From contig NZ_JAJSAX010000005.1 of NCBI RefSeq assembly GCF_021261315.1, positions 1-64,000 on the forward strand: DNA of 64,000 nucleotides. The letters run 5' to 3'. Shown here one piece after another: positions 18,715-27,351 of this stretch. Each line of letters opens with the position of its first letter. Positions within the stretch are counted from its first letter, which is position 1. The notes below the pieces were generated by a model, which was not told where the DNA came from, made no database searches, and saw only the letters and a list, made by a program, of their open reading frames with translations. The DNA is from Epilithonimonas sp. JDS. Lineage in GTDB: Bacteria; Bacteroidota; Bacteroidia; Flavobacteriales; Weeksellaceae. The position numbers and the translations under genes were made by a program.

Positions 18715-19707
18715 ATGAGCAATACCTATAAATCCGCCGGAGTCGATAAAGAAGAAGGCTACAAAACAGTAGATAAGATCAAATCTGCTGTTGCCGAAAC
18801 CCACAACAAAAACGTTCTCAACAATCTTGGAAGCTTTGGTGCTTTCTATGAGATTGCGGGCTACAAAAATCCAGTTTTGGTCTCCGGAACCGATGGCGTT
18901 GGAACCAAGCTGAAAATTGCTTTGGACACTAAACAATACGCTTCTATCGGCATCGACTGTTTCGCAATGTGCGCAAACGATATTCTTTGCCACGGTGCAA
19001 AACCATTATTCTTTCTTGATTATCTGGCTTGTGGAAAACTCGATTCTGAGATTGCAGCAGAAATCGTTCTTGGAATGGTAAAAGCTTGTAAAGACAACAA
19101 CTGCGCATTGATTGGCGGCGAAACTGCCGAGATGCCGGGAATGTACCAGCCAGGCGATTACGACGTTGCTGGATTCTGCGTCGGAATTGTAGAAAAAGAC
19201 CAGATCATCGACGGTTCCAAAATCAGAGCAGGGAATAAAATCATTGTGATTCCAAGTTCTGGATTTCATTCCAATGGATTTTCATTGGTGAGAAAAATCT
19301 TCCCGGATTTCGAAGAGGAATTCGAAGGAAAACCTTTGTACGAAACACTTTTGGTTCCTACGAGATTATATTATCAAGACATTCATAAAGTGTTGGAAGA
19401 AGCGCCACTTTACGGCATCGCGCACATCACAGGAGGCGGATTGTACGAGAATGTTCCAAGAATTATTCCGGAAGGACTTTGTGCAACAATCGATGCTTCG
19501 AAAATCCAAATTCCAACCGTAATGCAGGAATTGGAAAAACGTGGCAATATTGCGAGAGAAGAGATGTTTGGAACGTTCAATATGGGCGTTGGAATGGTTC
19601 TCGTAACCGACGAAAATCACGTTGATAAAATCCTTGACCTTTTGGAAGATGCTTATTTAATGGGCGAAATCACGGAAGGAAGCGAGAAAATAAAATTATC
19701 AATCTAG
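18715..19707 (+). CDS. purM: Phosphoribosylformylglycinamidine cyclo-ligase (AIR synthetase)
   Basis: A 330-residue enzyme that closes the imidazole ring of AIR from FGAM with ATP, the fifth step of purine synthesis. It has the glycine-rich VSGTDGVGTKLK loop (~60-71), the ALIGGETAEMPGMY segment (~135-148), and the ITGGGLYENVPR motif near residue 240. It begins a purM-purN-purH run. The 360-bp leader holds a promoter, a small ORF and a terminator, so attenuation is possible. Confidence 0.96.
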   Translation: MSNTYKSAGVDKEEGYKTVDKIKSAVAETHNKNVLNNLGSFGAFYEIAGYKNPVLVSGTDGVGTKLKIALDTKQYASIGIDCFAMCANDILCHGAKPLFFLDYLACGKLDSEIAAEIVLGMVKACKDNNCALIGGETAEMPGMYQPGDYDVAGFCVGIVEKDQIIDGSKIRAGNKIIVIPSSGFHSNGFSLVRKIFPDFEEEFEGKPLYETLLVPTRLYYQDIHKVLEEAPLYGIAHITGGGLYENVPRIIPEGLCATIDASKIQIPTVMQELEKRGNIAREEMFGTFNMGVGMVLVTDENHVDKILDLLEDAYLMGEITEGSEKIKLSI

Positions 19708-19716
19708 CAATTTAAT

Positions 19717-19769
19717 AATGTACCAGTTTACCAATTTGTTCAATTGTTCAATTATTAAACTGATACATT
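19717..19769. repeat. Imperfect hairpin between purM and purN
   Basis: AATGTACCAGTTT and AAACTGATACATT form arms with one mismatch around an AT-rich centre containing TTCAATTGTTCAATTATT. It looks like a dispersed AT-rich repeat rather than a terminator. Confidence 0.5.
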
Positions 19770-19782
19770 GTTACATTTATAA

Positions 19783-20346
19783 ATGAAAAACATCACCATT
19801 TTAATTTCAGGTTCAGGAACCAATCTTCAACGGATTATTGATTGTATTGATAGCGGAGAAATCCGAAATGCAAGAATCATCCAAGTCATTGCAGACAGAG
19901 AATGCTACGGACTGGAAAGAGCTCAGAAACATCAAATCCCTAATGAATTAATCAAACGCGGAAAAGACTTTGCCGAGAATCTTGAACAAGCCATTCCTGA
20001 GAATTCAGACTTGATTGTTTTGGCAGGTTTTCTATCCATCTTAAAGCCGGAATTCTGTGAAAAATGGGAAGGCAAAATCATTAATATCCATCCGGCATTA
20101 TTACCAAAATTTGGTGGAAAAGGAATGTGGGGACATCACGTTCACAATGCGGTCATTGAAGCAGGCGAGAAAGAAAGTGGAGCGACTGTTCATTATGTGA
20201 CCTCAGGAATCGATGAAGGCGAAGTGATTTTGCAGGGAAAATTTGCGATTGATGAATATGATACAGCGGAAAATGTTGCTGAAAAAGTTCATCTTGTTGA
20301 GTACGATATTTTTCCAAAAGCCATTGATTTGGTTTTGAATAAGTGA
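19783..20346 (+). CDS. purN: Phosphoribosylglycinamide formyltransferase
   Basis: A 187-residue GAR transformylase that moves a formyl group from 10-formyl-THF to GAR, the third purine step. The start MKNITILISGSGTNLQRII is the nucleotide-binding strand and loop. NIHPALLPKFGG (~103-114) holds the catalytic Asn and His, and the HYVTSGIDEGEVI segment (~145) includes the conserved Asp. Length is standard. It lies 75 bp after purM and 209 bp before purH on the same strand. Confidence 0.95.
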   Translation: MKNITILISGSGTNLQRIIDCIDSGEIRNARIIQVIADRECYGLERAQKHQIPNELIKRGKDFAENLEQAIPENSDLIVLAGFLSILKPEFCEKWEGKIINIHPALLPKFGGKGMWGHHVHNAVIEAGEKESGATVHYVTSGIDEGEVILQGKFAIDEYDTAENVAEKVHLVEYDIFPKAIDLVLNK

Positions 20347-20451
20347 AAGTATTGAGTTAAAGTTAAAAGTTTAATTTACTTCATAAAATATTTAAATATA
20401 ATATCTTATGAATTTTATTTATAATTAACTTTAAATAAAGAAATGAAATCT

Positions 20452-20475
20452 AATAGCTCCGTCGGAGCGACCAAT
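20452..20475 (+). repeat. Small hairpin ending GCGACC, purH side
   Basis: TAGCTCCGTCGGAGCGACC: GCTCC/GGAGC around GTC, then GACC. Same shape as at 18634 but with different paired bases. Confidence 0.6.
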
Positions 20476-20555
20476 TAATAGAAATCCGGAGGTGAAAGAA
20501 CCGGTAAATCACAGTTTGGATAAAACTGTAAAAAGTAAAATTTGAAAGAGAAGGT

Positions 20556-22073
20556 ATGAGTAAAAAGAGAGCACTTATCAGCGTATCTGATAAAAGCGGT
20601 TTGGTGGATTTCGCAAGATTTCTCGAAGAACAGAACTACGAATTGATTTCCACGGGCGGAACATTCAAACATTTGAAAGACGCCGGATTGAACCCAATTC
20701 AAATCGATGAAGTCACAGATTTTCCGGAAATGCTGGACGGCAGAGTGAAAACCCTGCACCCGAAAGTTCACGGCGGATTGTTGGCGGTTCGTTCCAACGA
20801 GGAACATATGAAAACCGTTCAAGAGTACGAAATCGGACTGATTGATATGGTCATTGTCAATCTTTATCCGTTTTTCGAGAACGTGAACAAAGAAATTTCT
20901 CTTGACGACAAAGTAGAATTCATCGACATTGGCGGACCTTCTATGTTGCGTTCTGCGGCTAAGAATTTTAATTCAGTTGTGGTGCTTACAGATGTGAACG
21001 ATTACGAAATCATCAAAAATGAAATGTCAGAAAATGGTGATTCGACCATCGAAACCAGAAAGAAATTGGCTGGAAAAGTGTTCAATCTGACTTCTGCTTA
21101 TGACGCCGCGATTTCCAGAATGCTTTTGGATGAAGAATATCCAACTTACCTGAACGCTTCTTACAAAAAGGTTTCCGACCTGCGTTACGGCGAAAATCCG
21201 CATCAGTCAGCCGCTTATTACACTTCGACTTTCGAAAACGGCGCAATGAAAGATTTCGAAATTTTGGGAGGCAAGGAATTGTCTTTCAATAATTTGAGAG
21301 ATATGGATTTGTGTTGGAAAGTGGTGAATGAGTTCAAGGATGAATTGGCTTGTTGTGCCGTAAAACATTCTACGCCTTGTGGTGTTGCGGTCGGAACTTC
21401 AGCTTTGGAAACTTACACCAAAACATTCGAATGCGACCCTGTTTCTATCTTCGGCGGTATCATCGGAATGAATTATAAAGTAGATGCGGCAACCGCTGAG
21501 GAACTCAACAAGACTTTCCTCGAAATCGCGATGGCAACTGACTTTGACGAAGATGCTTTGGAAATCCTTAGAAAAAAGAAAAACCTTAGAATCATAAAAA
21601 TCAAAAACCAAGTGACAGACAAACAAGCTTGGGTGAAAATCGATGGCGGAATGTTGGTTCAAAGTGCCGATGACCAATTCTCAGACGATATTAAATTAGT
21701 GACAGAAACCGCTCCAACAGACGAACAAAGAAAAGCATTACTGTTCTCTCAAAGGGTGGTGAAATATGTAAAATCCAACGCAATCGTGGTTTCAAACGGT
21801 GTTCAAGCCATTGGAATCGGCGGTGGACAAGTGAATAGGATTTGGGCAACACAACAAGCGATTGAAAGAGCCAAAGAGAAGTTCGATGGCGAGTTGGTTT
21901 TGGCTTCGGATGCATTTTTCCCTTTCCGAGATGTGGTGGATTTCTGCGCGCAGGAAGGCATTAAGGCGATTATTCAACCAGGTGGAAGTATGAGAGACAA
22001 TGATTCCATCGAAGCGGCGAATGAGCATCAAATCCCAATGTTGTTTACAGGAATGAGACATTTCTTGCATTGA
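20556..22073 (+). CDS. purH: Bifunctional AICAR transformylase / IMP cyclohydrolase
   Basis: A 505-residue enzyme for the last two steps to IMP. The N-terminal cyclohydrolase domain begins [19 protein letters not shown] and holds [10 protein letters not shown] and the [19 protein letters not shown] motif (~55-75). The transformylase domain carries [10 protein letters not shown] (~209), the KHSTPCGVA segment (~268) with the catalytic Lys and His, and ends [12 protein letters not shown] and [10 protein letters not shown]. Full length. Downstream lie two dispersed repeats and then a terminator at 22334. Confidence 0.97.
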   Translation: MSKKRALISVSDKSGLVDFARFLEEQNYELISTGGTFKHLKDAGLNPIQIDEVTDFPEMLDGRVKTLHPKVHGGLLAVRSNEEHMKTVQEYEIGLIDMVIVNLYPFFENVNKEISLDDKVEFIDIGGPSMLRSAAKNFNSVVVLTDVNDYEIIKNEMSENGDSTIETRKKLAGKVFNLTSAYDAAISRMLLDEEYPTYLNASYKKVSDLRYGENPHQSAAYYTSTFENGAMKDFEILGGKELSFNNLRDMDLCWKVVNEFKDELACCAVKHSTPCGVAVGTSALETYTKTFECDPVSIFGGIIGMNYKVDAATAEELNKTFLEIAMATDFDEDALEILRKKKNLRIIKIKNQVTDKQAWVKIDGGMLVQSADDQFSDDIKLVTETAPTDEQRKALLFSQRVVKYVKSNAIVVSNGVQAIGIGGGQVNRIWATQQAIERAKEKFDGELVLASDAFFPFRDVVDFCAQEGIKAIIQPGGSMRDNDSIEAANEHQIPMLFTGMRHFLH

Positions 22074-22080
22074 TTTTGTT

Positions 22081-22191
22081 TGGGCAGCTATTTCCGCCTT
22101 CCGCTCCCAATCTTTTTTGCAGACGATTTCATTCTAAATAGAACTTTAGTCTACGCAAAAAAGGATTTCCGCTCAAGTCGGGCTGCAGATT
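22081..22191. repeat. GGCAGC/GGCTGCAG intergenic repeat (family B), full copy
   Basis: About 111 bp from GGGCAGCTATTTCCGCCTTC to AAGTCGGGCTGCAGAT, with an inner stem TTTTTTGC...GCAAAAAA. Closest relative: 41361-41452. Confidence 0.85.
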
Positions 22192-22245
22192 CAACGTAAA
22201 TCAACGTTCTGTACAAGATATAAAGATGAGTAAAATATAAAAGTC

Positions 22246-22317
22246 CTTCGACTCCGTTCAGGATGACATCGATTAATTGTAACATTTATAAAATTGTCAG
22301 GCTGAGCGGAGTCGAAG
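22246..22317. repeat. Inverted pair of REP-like arms (family A)
   Basis: Arms CTTCGACTCCGTTCAGGATG (22246-) and its near inverse, ending GCTGAGCGGAGTCGAAG (to 22317), 26 bp apart. A near-identical pair is at 26588-26644. Confidence 0.9.
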
Positions 22318-22333
22318 CCTTTTCAAATAAAAT

Positions 22334-22371
22334 TAACCCTTTCAAGTTTGACTTCGAAAGGGTTTTCTTTT
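22334..22371 (+). terminator. Terminator after purH and its repeats
   Basis: AACCCTTTC pairs with GAAAGGGTT, followed by a T-rich tail. Confidence 0.75.
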
Positions 22372-22516
22372 TAATAATTAATAAAAATTAGTCTCAAAAA
22401 TTATCGTTCGTTTGATGGATTTATGATTATGTTGAGATATTGATTTTCTTGTCAATTAATTTTAAATTAATGATAAAATTTCGGCGAAAAATTCATTTTG
22501 AAATCGAAATAATATT

Positions 22517-22524
22517 TACTTTTG
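22517..22524 (+). promoter_or_regulatory. -7 box for proline dehydrogenase
   Basis: TACTTTTG (TAnnTTTG) with TTTG at 22497-22500 as a possible -33, 16 bp apart. It overlaps an upstream in-frame TTG codon at 22522, which rules that codon out as the start. Confidence 0.7.
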
Positions 22525-22539
22525 GGACAAATTCTGGAT

Positions 22540-23709
22540 ATGAGTATTTTCAATGATACAAAGCTCGCATTTGCGGATAAAACGGATGCTCAGCTGAGAA
22601 AAGCGTATTGGATGTTCAAGGCAATCGAACAGCCTGCATTGACGAATATTGGCGTTTCACTGCTTAATTTTACAGTTAAGAATAATTTCCCGTTTGTGGA
22701 CGGCATCGTGAAGCAAACTTTGTTCGAGCAATTTTGTGGTGGCGAGACCCGCGAGGAAAGTATGTCTGTCGTAAAACAGATGTTCAAACGTGGCGTTGGA
22801 AGCATTTTCGATTACTCCATTGAAGGAAAAGAAGAAGAGGAAGTTTTTGATGCGGTTTGCAAGGAAATAAAAGATATCATCAGATTTTCTGTTGGTAATC
22901 CGGCGATTCCATTTATCGTCTTCAAACCGACGGCTTTTGGAAGAATTGATATTTATGAAGAAGTTGGGAAAGGCAAAGAACTCACGACCAGCCAAAAAGA
23001 AGAATGGAGTAGAGTAGTGACCCGTTTCGACGAAGTCTGCAAACTCTGTTTCGAGAACAACAAAAAAGTAATGGTTGACGCCGAAGAATCCTGGATGCAA
23101 GACGCGGCCGACCAACTTTGTGAGGAAATGATGGAAAAATACAATCAGGAAAAACCCATCGTTTGGAACACCATTCAAATGTACAGAACCGGCCGTTTGG
23201 AATATATGAACGCACATCTTGAAAGAGCGAAAGGAAAAGGCTATTTCATTGGTTATAAGATTGTTCGTGGCGCTTATATGGAGAAGGAAAGAAAACGCGC
23301 CGAGGAACAAAATTACCTGGATCCAATCCAACCAACCAAACAAGCTTCCGACGATAATTACAACGCAGGAATTGATTTTGTGATGGCCAATCTCGATAAA
23401 GTTTCAGCCTTCTTCGGAACACACAACGAGAAATCCTCCGAATTAGTTATGGATAAAATGCAGGCCAACAATCTGGAGCACAACAATCCGCACATCTATT
23501 TTGGACAGCTTTACGGTATGAGTGACAACATTACATATTACTTGGCGGACAAACATTACAATGTTGCCAAATATCTACCTTACGGCCCTGTGAAAGACGT
23601 TGTTCCGTATCTTACGAGACGAGCGCAGGAAAACACTTCTGTTGCCGGACAAACCGGTCGGGAATTGGGACTGATTGATAAAGAATTGAAAAGAAGAAAA
23701 TCGAAATAG
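22540..23709 (+). CDS. Proline dehydrogenase
   Basis: A 389-residue FAD enzyme that oxidises proline to pyrroline-5-carboxylate, the first step of proline breakdown. I start it at ATG 22540 because the -7 box overlaps the earlier TTG. Near the C-terminus, YGPVKDVVPYLTRRAQENT carries the two arginines that bind the substrate carboxylate; MVDAEESW and YKIVRGAYMEKER are other barrel motifs of the family. It is the single-domain type, not fused PutA; the second-step enzyme pruA lies ~4 kb away on the other strand. Confidence 0.93.
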   Translation: MSIFNDTKLAFADKTDAQLRKAYWMFKAIEQPALTNIGVSLLNFTVKNNFPFVDGIVKQTLFEQFCGGETREESMSVVKQMFKRGVGSIFDYSIEGKEEEEVFDAVCKEIKDIIRFSVGNPAIPFIVFKPTAFGRIDIYEEVGKGKELTTSQKEEWSRVVTRFDEVCKLCFENNKKVMVDAEESWMQDAADQLCEEMMEKYNQEKPIVWNTIQMYRTGRLEYMNAHLERAKGKGYFIGYKIVRGAYMEKERKRAEEQNYLDPIQPTKQASDDNYNAGIDFVMANLDKVSAFFGTHNEKSSELVMDKMQANNLEHNNPHIYFGQLYGMSDNITYYLADKHYNVAKYLPYGPVKDVVPYLTRRAQENTSVAGQTGRELGLIDKELKRRKSK

Positions 23710-23737
23710 AAAAATCCGCTGTGAGGCGGATTTTTTG
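23710..23737. terminator. Bidirectional terminator
   Basis: AAAATCCGC/GCGGATTTT stem between convergent genes, T-rich on both strands. Confidence 0.85.
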
Positions 23738-23748
23738 TCTTATAAAAA

Positions 23749-24333
23749 TCATCTTTCCCTGTATGCATTAATAATTTTATTTTCTATAATAAAATCAGTA
23801 TACACTAGGTTCCATCGAATGTCTTTTGGAACTGGGTCGTTTGGCATTCTCATATCACTATTTCCAATTTGGAATATTACATCTTTTGTTTCCCAGGTTG
23901 TTAAATCCCAATAAGTAATCCAAGATTGTAAAGGATGGCTTTGTTCATAGGCTTTTTGTTGTCCATCTGCTCCAAATTTTTCCGTAAGCATCTTTGATAA
24001 TTTTTCCTTTTCTTCTTTTTTAATGTATGAGATAGTGATATTCATAATAACATTATCCAATAAGGTCAAAGCAACACTGGAGTCACTTTTTAGTTGCCAT
24101 ATCGAAATGGGTAATTTGGCATATTTTTTAGGAAGTTTATTTACATTATTCACTGTCCATCCGTCTAGGTAATTCGGAAAATAAAGATTACCATACTTTT
24201 TAAAATTAGTAGTATCAACTTTTTGTCCAATTCTATAACCTCTAATTTCTAACTGTCCAGGATAATTATACTTCTGTCCATAAACAGTTAGAAATGATAT
24301 GGAAATGATAAAAAGTATGATTATTTTTTTCAT
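23749..24333 (-). CDS. Hypothetical exported protein
   Basis: A 194-residue protein with a clear signal peptide (MKKIIILFIISISFLTVYGQ). The mature part has no recognised domain; it contains several tryptophans in a short stretch (SWITYWDLTTWETKD, ~137-151). No lipobox, membrane helix or sorting domain is seen. It is the third gene of a minus-strand run, 13 bp after the DUF4440-like gene, so the two probably share a transcript. Its neighbours do not suggest a role. Confidence 0.65.
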   Translation of the reverse strand: MKKIIILFIISISFLTVYGQKYNYPGQLEIRGYRIGQKVDTTNFKKYGNLYFPNYLDGWTVNNVNKLPKKYAKLPISIWQLKSDSSVALTLLDNVIMNITISYIKKEEKEKLSKMLTEKFGADGQQKAYEQSHPLQSWITYWDLTTWETKDVIFQIGNSDMRMPNDPVPKDIRWNLVYTDFIIENKIINAYRER

Positions 24334-24346
24334 ATTAATGATTTTA

Positions 24347-24787
24347 TTATTTCTTCTCCGCCTTCACAGCCTGTCTCGCCAAAAGTTTCCAACCATTTTT
24401 AGTCTTTGACCAAACGTATAAAATATCCAGATTCACTTCGCCTGGTTCTTTTCCAAGGTCTGCCGTTTTTCCATAAAGATGATTGCGTACAATCGCTGTT
24501 TTATCAACAATCTGGATGGATTGATTCGTGTTTTCTATATTCAGGAAATTGGATTGTTTGCTGACCAATTTTTCTACAAATTCTTTCGCATCATCAATGT
24601 GACCATTAGAATGTCCGTAAGTAAGTTCAGGGAGAATTAGAGATTCTAAAACGGTTTTGTCGCCACTTATCATTGCTAGTCTCAATTTTTCTGAAGCGCT
24701 CGCAACGCTTTGTTGGTCGTTGTTTTTCTGCGCAAACATCATTGATACTGTGATGAAGCTTAATGCTACTAATAATTTCTTGATCAT
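24347..24787 (-). CDS. NTF2-like / DUF4440 exported protein
   Basis: A 146-residue protein with a signal peptide ending SMMFAQ. The mature part has the shape of a SnoaL/NTF2-fold domain of the DUF4440 type: an opening helix (SEKLRLAMISGDKTVLESLI), an LTYGHSNGHIDDAKEFVEKL segment and a closing strand with a typical WSKTKNGWKLLARQAVK ending. Such domains bind small molecules or act as simple enzymes; the ligand is unknown. It lies 42 bp downstream of the membrane protein gene and 13 bp before the next. Confidence 0.8.
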   Translation of the reverse strand: MIKKLLVALSFITVSMMFAQKNNDQQSVASASEKLRLAMISGDKTVLESLILPELTYGHSNGHIDDAKEFVEKLVSKQSNFLNIENTNQSIQIVDKTAIVRNHLYGKTADLGKEPGEVNLDILYVWSKTKNGWKLLARQAVKAEKK

Positions 24788-24829
24788 AATTATAATATTA
24801 ATTTCTACTTCAAAGATAATGAAGTTCAG

Positions 24830-25870
24830 TTAGGTTTTGCTTAAGTTTTCTGATTTTGCCTTTCTTCGTTTGTTGATAAACCATACCAAAAGTCCGTATA
24901 TCAGTAGTAAAAACGGAAAGGTAAATGCGTAAAGAATTACATAGCCATGTTTGGTGTGCTTTTTTCCCAAACTAAAGTTAATCAAGTCAAAAGAGAGAAA
25001 ATAAATGACGTAATAAAGTATTGGAACCAAAATGATCCCTAGAATCATCACATATTTTTTTTGGTGTTTTTTCATCAATTTCAAATGGAAAAAAAACATG
25101 CCTACTAATGCAATGACAGAAATTCCGAAGGGACCAAGCGCCAGTAGAACTTTTGAAATAAATGAGGTTTTCTCGCTGACTTCAATCTTGAGATCCTCCC
25201 TGTTTTGTGGTGTGATGGTCCATTTCAAAGTATTTTTGCCTCCCTTTTCCTTGCCCAGATTTGACTTTTTGAACTCTAATTTGTCATCAAAGGTGACGCT
25301 CACTTCAATTGGTCCAAAGGATTTCCAAAATTTGGATGGCGCGATTGAATATTCCAGTTTGTAGTTTGTAACAAATCCGTAAGTATTGAACCTCATTAGT
25401 GCATCATATTCAACCTCGATAATGTTGTCGCCTTTTTCCAGATCGGCAGAGAAATAGATCAGATCATTCGGATTCACAGGTATTTCATTGGCCACATCAA
25501 ACTTCACAAATGTTCCGACAACAGTCTTTTTGATGAATGAATAATTTTCTTTTTCAAAATCTAAAGGTCGAAATGCAACTGACCGGCTATTGACCGTGAT
25601 GGCTTTTTTATCCAACAGATTGATCGCTATGAAGAGTAAAGGAAGTGTCTGTTTTTGTTGTGAATTGATAAGATACCTGATCTTGTAGGTCGCAAAATAA
25701 TAATGGTCTACAGGTTCATATTTCAAATGGATGTCAATGGTTTCATTCGTTACAGAAGCATTTTCTGCTCCGAACAGTACAGAATGTTCCGAGCCGTCTA
25801 TCCAGGGTTTTGCCATATTTGCGAAAGCCAGCAGCGGGAACAGAAGCAATAGAAGGATCATTTTTTTCAT
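24830..25870 (-). CDS. Hypothetical exported membrane protein
   Basis: A protein of 346 residues if started at the ATG beginning MKKMILLLLLFPLL; an earlier in-frame ATG six codons upstream is less likely because the signal peptide starts cleanly here. After the signal peptide, residues ~20-240 form a beta-rich extracytoplasmic domain (for example DLEKGDNIIEVEYDALM), then three hydrophobic segments (~248-268, ~275-297, ~315-335) and a basic tail. The layout recalls other Bacteroidota proteins with an exported beta domain and C-terminal helices, but I cannot name a family. It heads the three-gene minus-strand run. Confidence 0.7.
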   Translation of the reverse strand: MKKMILLLLLFPLLAFANMAKPWIDGSEHSVLFGAENASVTNETIDIHLKYEPVDHYYFATYKIRYLINSQQKQTLPLLFIAINLLDKKAITVNSRSVAFRPLDFEKENYSFIKKTVVGTFVKFDVANEIPVNPNDLIYFSADLEKGDNIIEVEYDALMRFNTYGFVTNYKLEYSIAPSKFWKSFGPIEVSVTFDDKLEFKKSNLGKEKGGKNTLKWTITPQNREDLKIEVSEKTSFISKVLLALGPFGISVIALVGMFFFHLKLMKKHQKKYVMILGIILVPILYYVIYFLSFDLINFSLGKKHTKHGYVILYAFTFPFLLLIYGLLVWFINKRRKAKSENLSKT

Positions 25871-26003
25871 GTATTCAGTTTTTATCACTAACTAAATTTA
25901 TAAATCATTACAAATTTTCGTTATTGATTTCTAAATTAATGAAAAATCCCTTTCGCAGACCAATTAATTTTCAAATATATTTTTGATCGTAAGCAAAACT
26001 GTC

Positions 26004-26011
26004 TATCTTTA
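26004..26011 (+). promoter_or_regulatory. Promoter of the DUF421 gene
   Basis: TATCTTTA (one base off TAnnTTTG) with TTG at 25983-25985, an 18-bp spacing that fits the Flavobacterium promoter. Confidence 0.55.
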
Positions 26012-26030
26012 ATCTCTTAATTTTCAGACT

Positions 26031-26546
26031 TTGAATCCAATTCTTGATATCGTTATCCGCTCGCTTGCCGTTTACTTTTTTATGGTCATTGCCGTACGGG
26101 TTTTCGGAAAAAATCAATTGTCACAGCTCAATGCAGGCGATGTGATTTTGCTATTACTGATCAGTAATGCGGTTCAAAATGCGATGGTTGGTCCAAATAA
26201 TACTTTGATTGGCGGGATTGTGGCAGCTTTGGTTTTGTTCGTTGCGAATTTTATTGTGAAGAGGTTTATCTTCAAAAGTAAGTTTGTCAAAGAATTGATA
26301 GAAGATCAGCCTTACATTTTAGTTAAAGATGGTAAATTGGTTTCATATAATCTGAAAAAAGTACAGATTTCGGAGGACGAAATCCTGGAATCGGTTCACG
26401 AACACGGAATGGAAAATATATCTGATGTAAAACTTGCAATTCTGGAAGTTGATGGAAATATCAGTGTAATGTCGATTGATAAAGACAGTCATCAGACGCA
26501 TTATTCCAGGCATAAAACCAGGATTAAGAGGAAATTAAATCCATAA
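26031..26546 (+). CDS. DUF421 (YetF-like) membrane protein
   Basis: A 171-residue protein of the DUF421 family. Two or three N-terminal membrane segments (about residues 5-28, 38-52, 58-78) include the family-like GDVILLLLISNAVQNAMVG. The C-terminal cytoplasmic domain (~85-160) contains LVKDGKLVSYNLKKVQIS and EHGMENISDVKLAILEVDG. The start is a TTG, because no ATG precedes the first helix and a promoter lies ~20 bp upstream. The family is linked to spore and envelope biology in Firmicutes; no function is known here. Confidence 0.88.
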   Translation: MNPILDIVIRSLAVYFFMVIAVRVFGKNQLSQLNAGDVILLLLISNAVQNAMVGPNNTLIGGIVAALVLFVANFIVKRFIFKSKFVKELIEDQPYILVKDGKLVSYNLKKVQISEDEILESVHEHGMENISDVKLAILEVDGNISVMSIDKDSHQTHYSRHKTRIKRKLNP

Positions 26547-26587
26547 TGATTTGAAGAATTCGTGATTGAATTAAAGTCATAAAAAGA

Positions 26588-26644
26588 CTTCGACTCCGCT
26601 CAGTGTGACAAATTTTAACATTGTCAGTCTGAGCGGAGTCGAAG
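26588..26644. repeat. Inverted pair of REP-like arms (family A)
   Basis: CTTCGACTCCGCTCAGTGTG (from 26588) and CTGAGCGGAGTCGAAG (to 26644), 11 bp between arms. It sits between convergent genes and could stop transcription both ways. Confidence 0.9.
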
Positions 26645-26661
26645 ATTTTATAGGAGTATTT

Positions 26662-27267
26662 TTAAGCTAAGATCGTAATTCCTTTTTCCACAAGATCATA
26701 AATCGTATTCTTCGCACTATCCGGTTTCACATTCACAGCTTTCGTTCCATTGAAATGAAGACAAGTGATAAATCCCGCATTGAACGCGTCAATCGCGGTA
26801 AATTTAACACAGTAGTCCAAAGCCAGACCAACAATCTCCACCAATTGAATATCGTGGTATTTCAGATAATCTTCCAATCCGGTTTTCATAAAATGATTGT
26901 TGTCCTGGAAACCGCTGTAGCTGTCAATCTCAACATTTTTTCCTTTTTGGATGATGTGCGTTATTTTTTCACGATTCAAATCCGGATGGAATTCTGCCCC
27001 GAAAGTTCCCTGAACACAATGATCTGGCCACATAAATTGTGAAACGCCGCCAAGTGTGATCGTCTCGCCAACATTTTTTCCATTGTTGGAAGCGAAACTT
27101 TTGTGATCCGCGGGATGCCAATCCTGAGTCAGGATTATTTCGTCGTATTCGTTTTCCGTGGTCAACATATTGATGTAGGTAATGATGCTGTCCGCATCTG
27201 GAACTGCCAACGCTCCTCCTTCACAGAAATCATTCTGAACATCAACTATAATAAGTGCTTTTTTCAT
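26662..27267 (-). CDS. pncA: Nicotinamidase
   Basis: A 201-residue isochorismatase-fold amidase that turns nicotinamide into nicotinic acid for NAD salvage. The catalytic triad is Asp9 (LIIVDVQNDF), Lys108 (IIQKGKN) and Cys153 (LALDYCVKF). The metal-binding residues are in TQDWHPADH (Asp49, His51) and the nearby WPDHCVQGT. Length matches the family. It is 84 bp downstream of pruA on the same strand, separated by a repeated ATCATCCATC-type stretch, so cotranscription is uncertain. Confidence 0.95.
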   Translation of the reverse strand: MKKALIIVDVQNDFCEGGALAVPDADSIITYINMLTTENEYDEIILTQDWHPADHKSFASNNGKNVGETITLGGVSQFMWPDHCVQGTFGAEFHPDLNREKITHIIQKGKNVEIDSYSGFQDNNHFMKTGLEDYLKYHDIQLVEIVGLALDYCVKFTAIDAFNAGFITCLHFNGTKAVNVKPDSAKNTIYDLVEKGITILA

Positions 27268-27289
27268 TTGTTAAATTTTGTTGGAAGTC

Positions 27290-27350
27290 AGATGATGGAT
27301 GATGGAAGTTTTTTTCGATTTGAAAATCATCCATCACCCATCTTCCATCT
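27290..27350. repeat. Palindromic GATGGATGATGG / CCATCACCCATC stretch
   Basis: AGATGATGGATGATGGAAG and, after a short spacer, ATCATCCATCACCCATCTTC, an imperfect inverted repeat. The same ATCATCCATCAT wording recurs at 9609-9642. Confidence 0.6.
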
Positions 27351-27351
27351 T

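Noticed and set aside
22657-23343. 228-codon minus-strand frame inside proline dehydrogenase
   Set aside because: It lies wholly antisense to a clear enzyme gene, has low-complexity Phe/Leu-rich product and no family.
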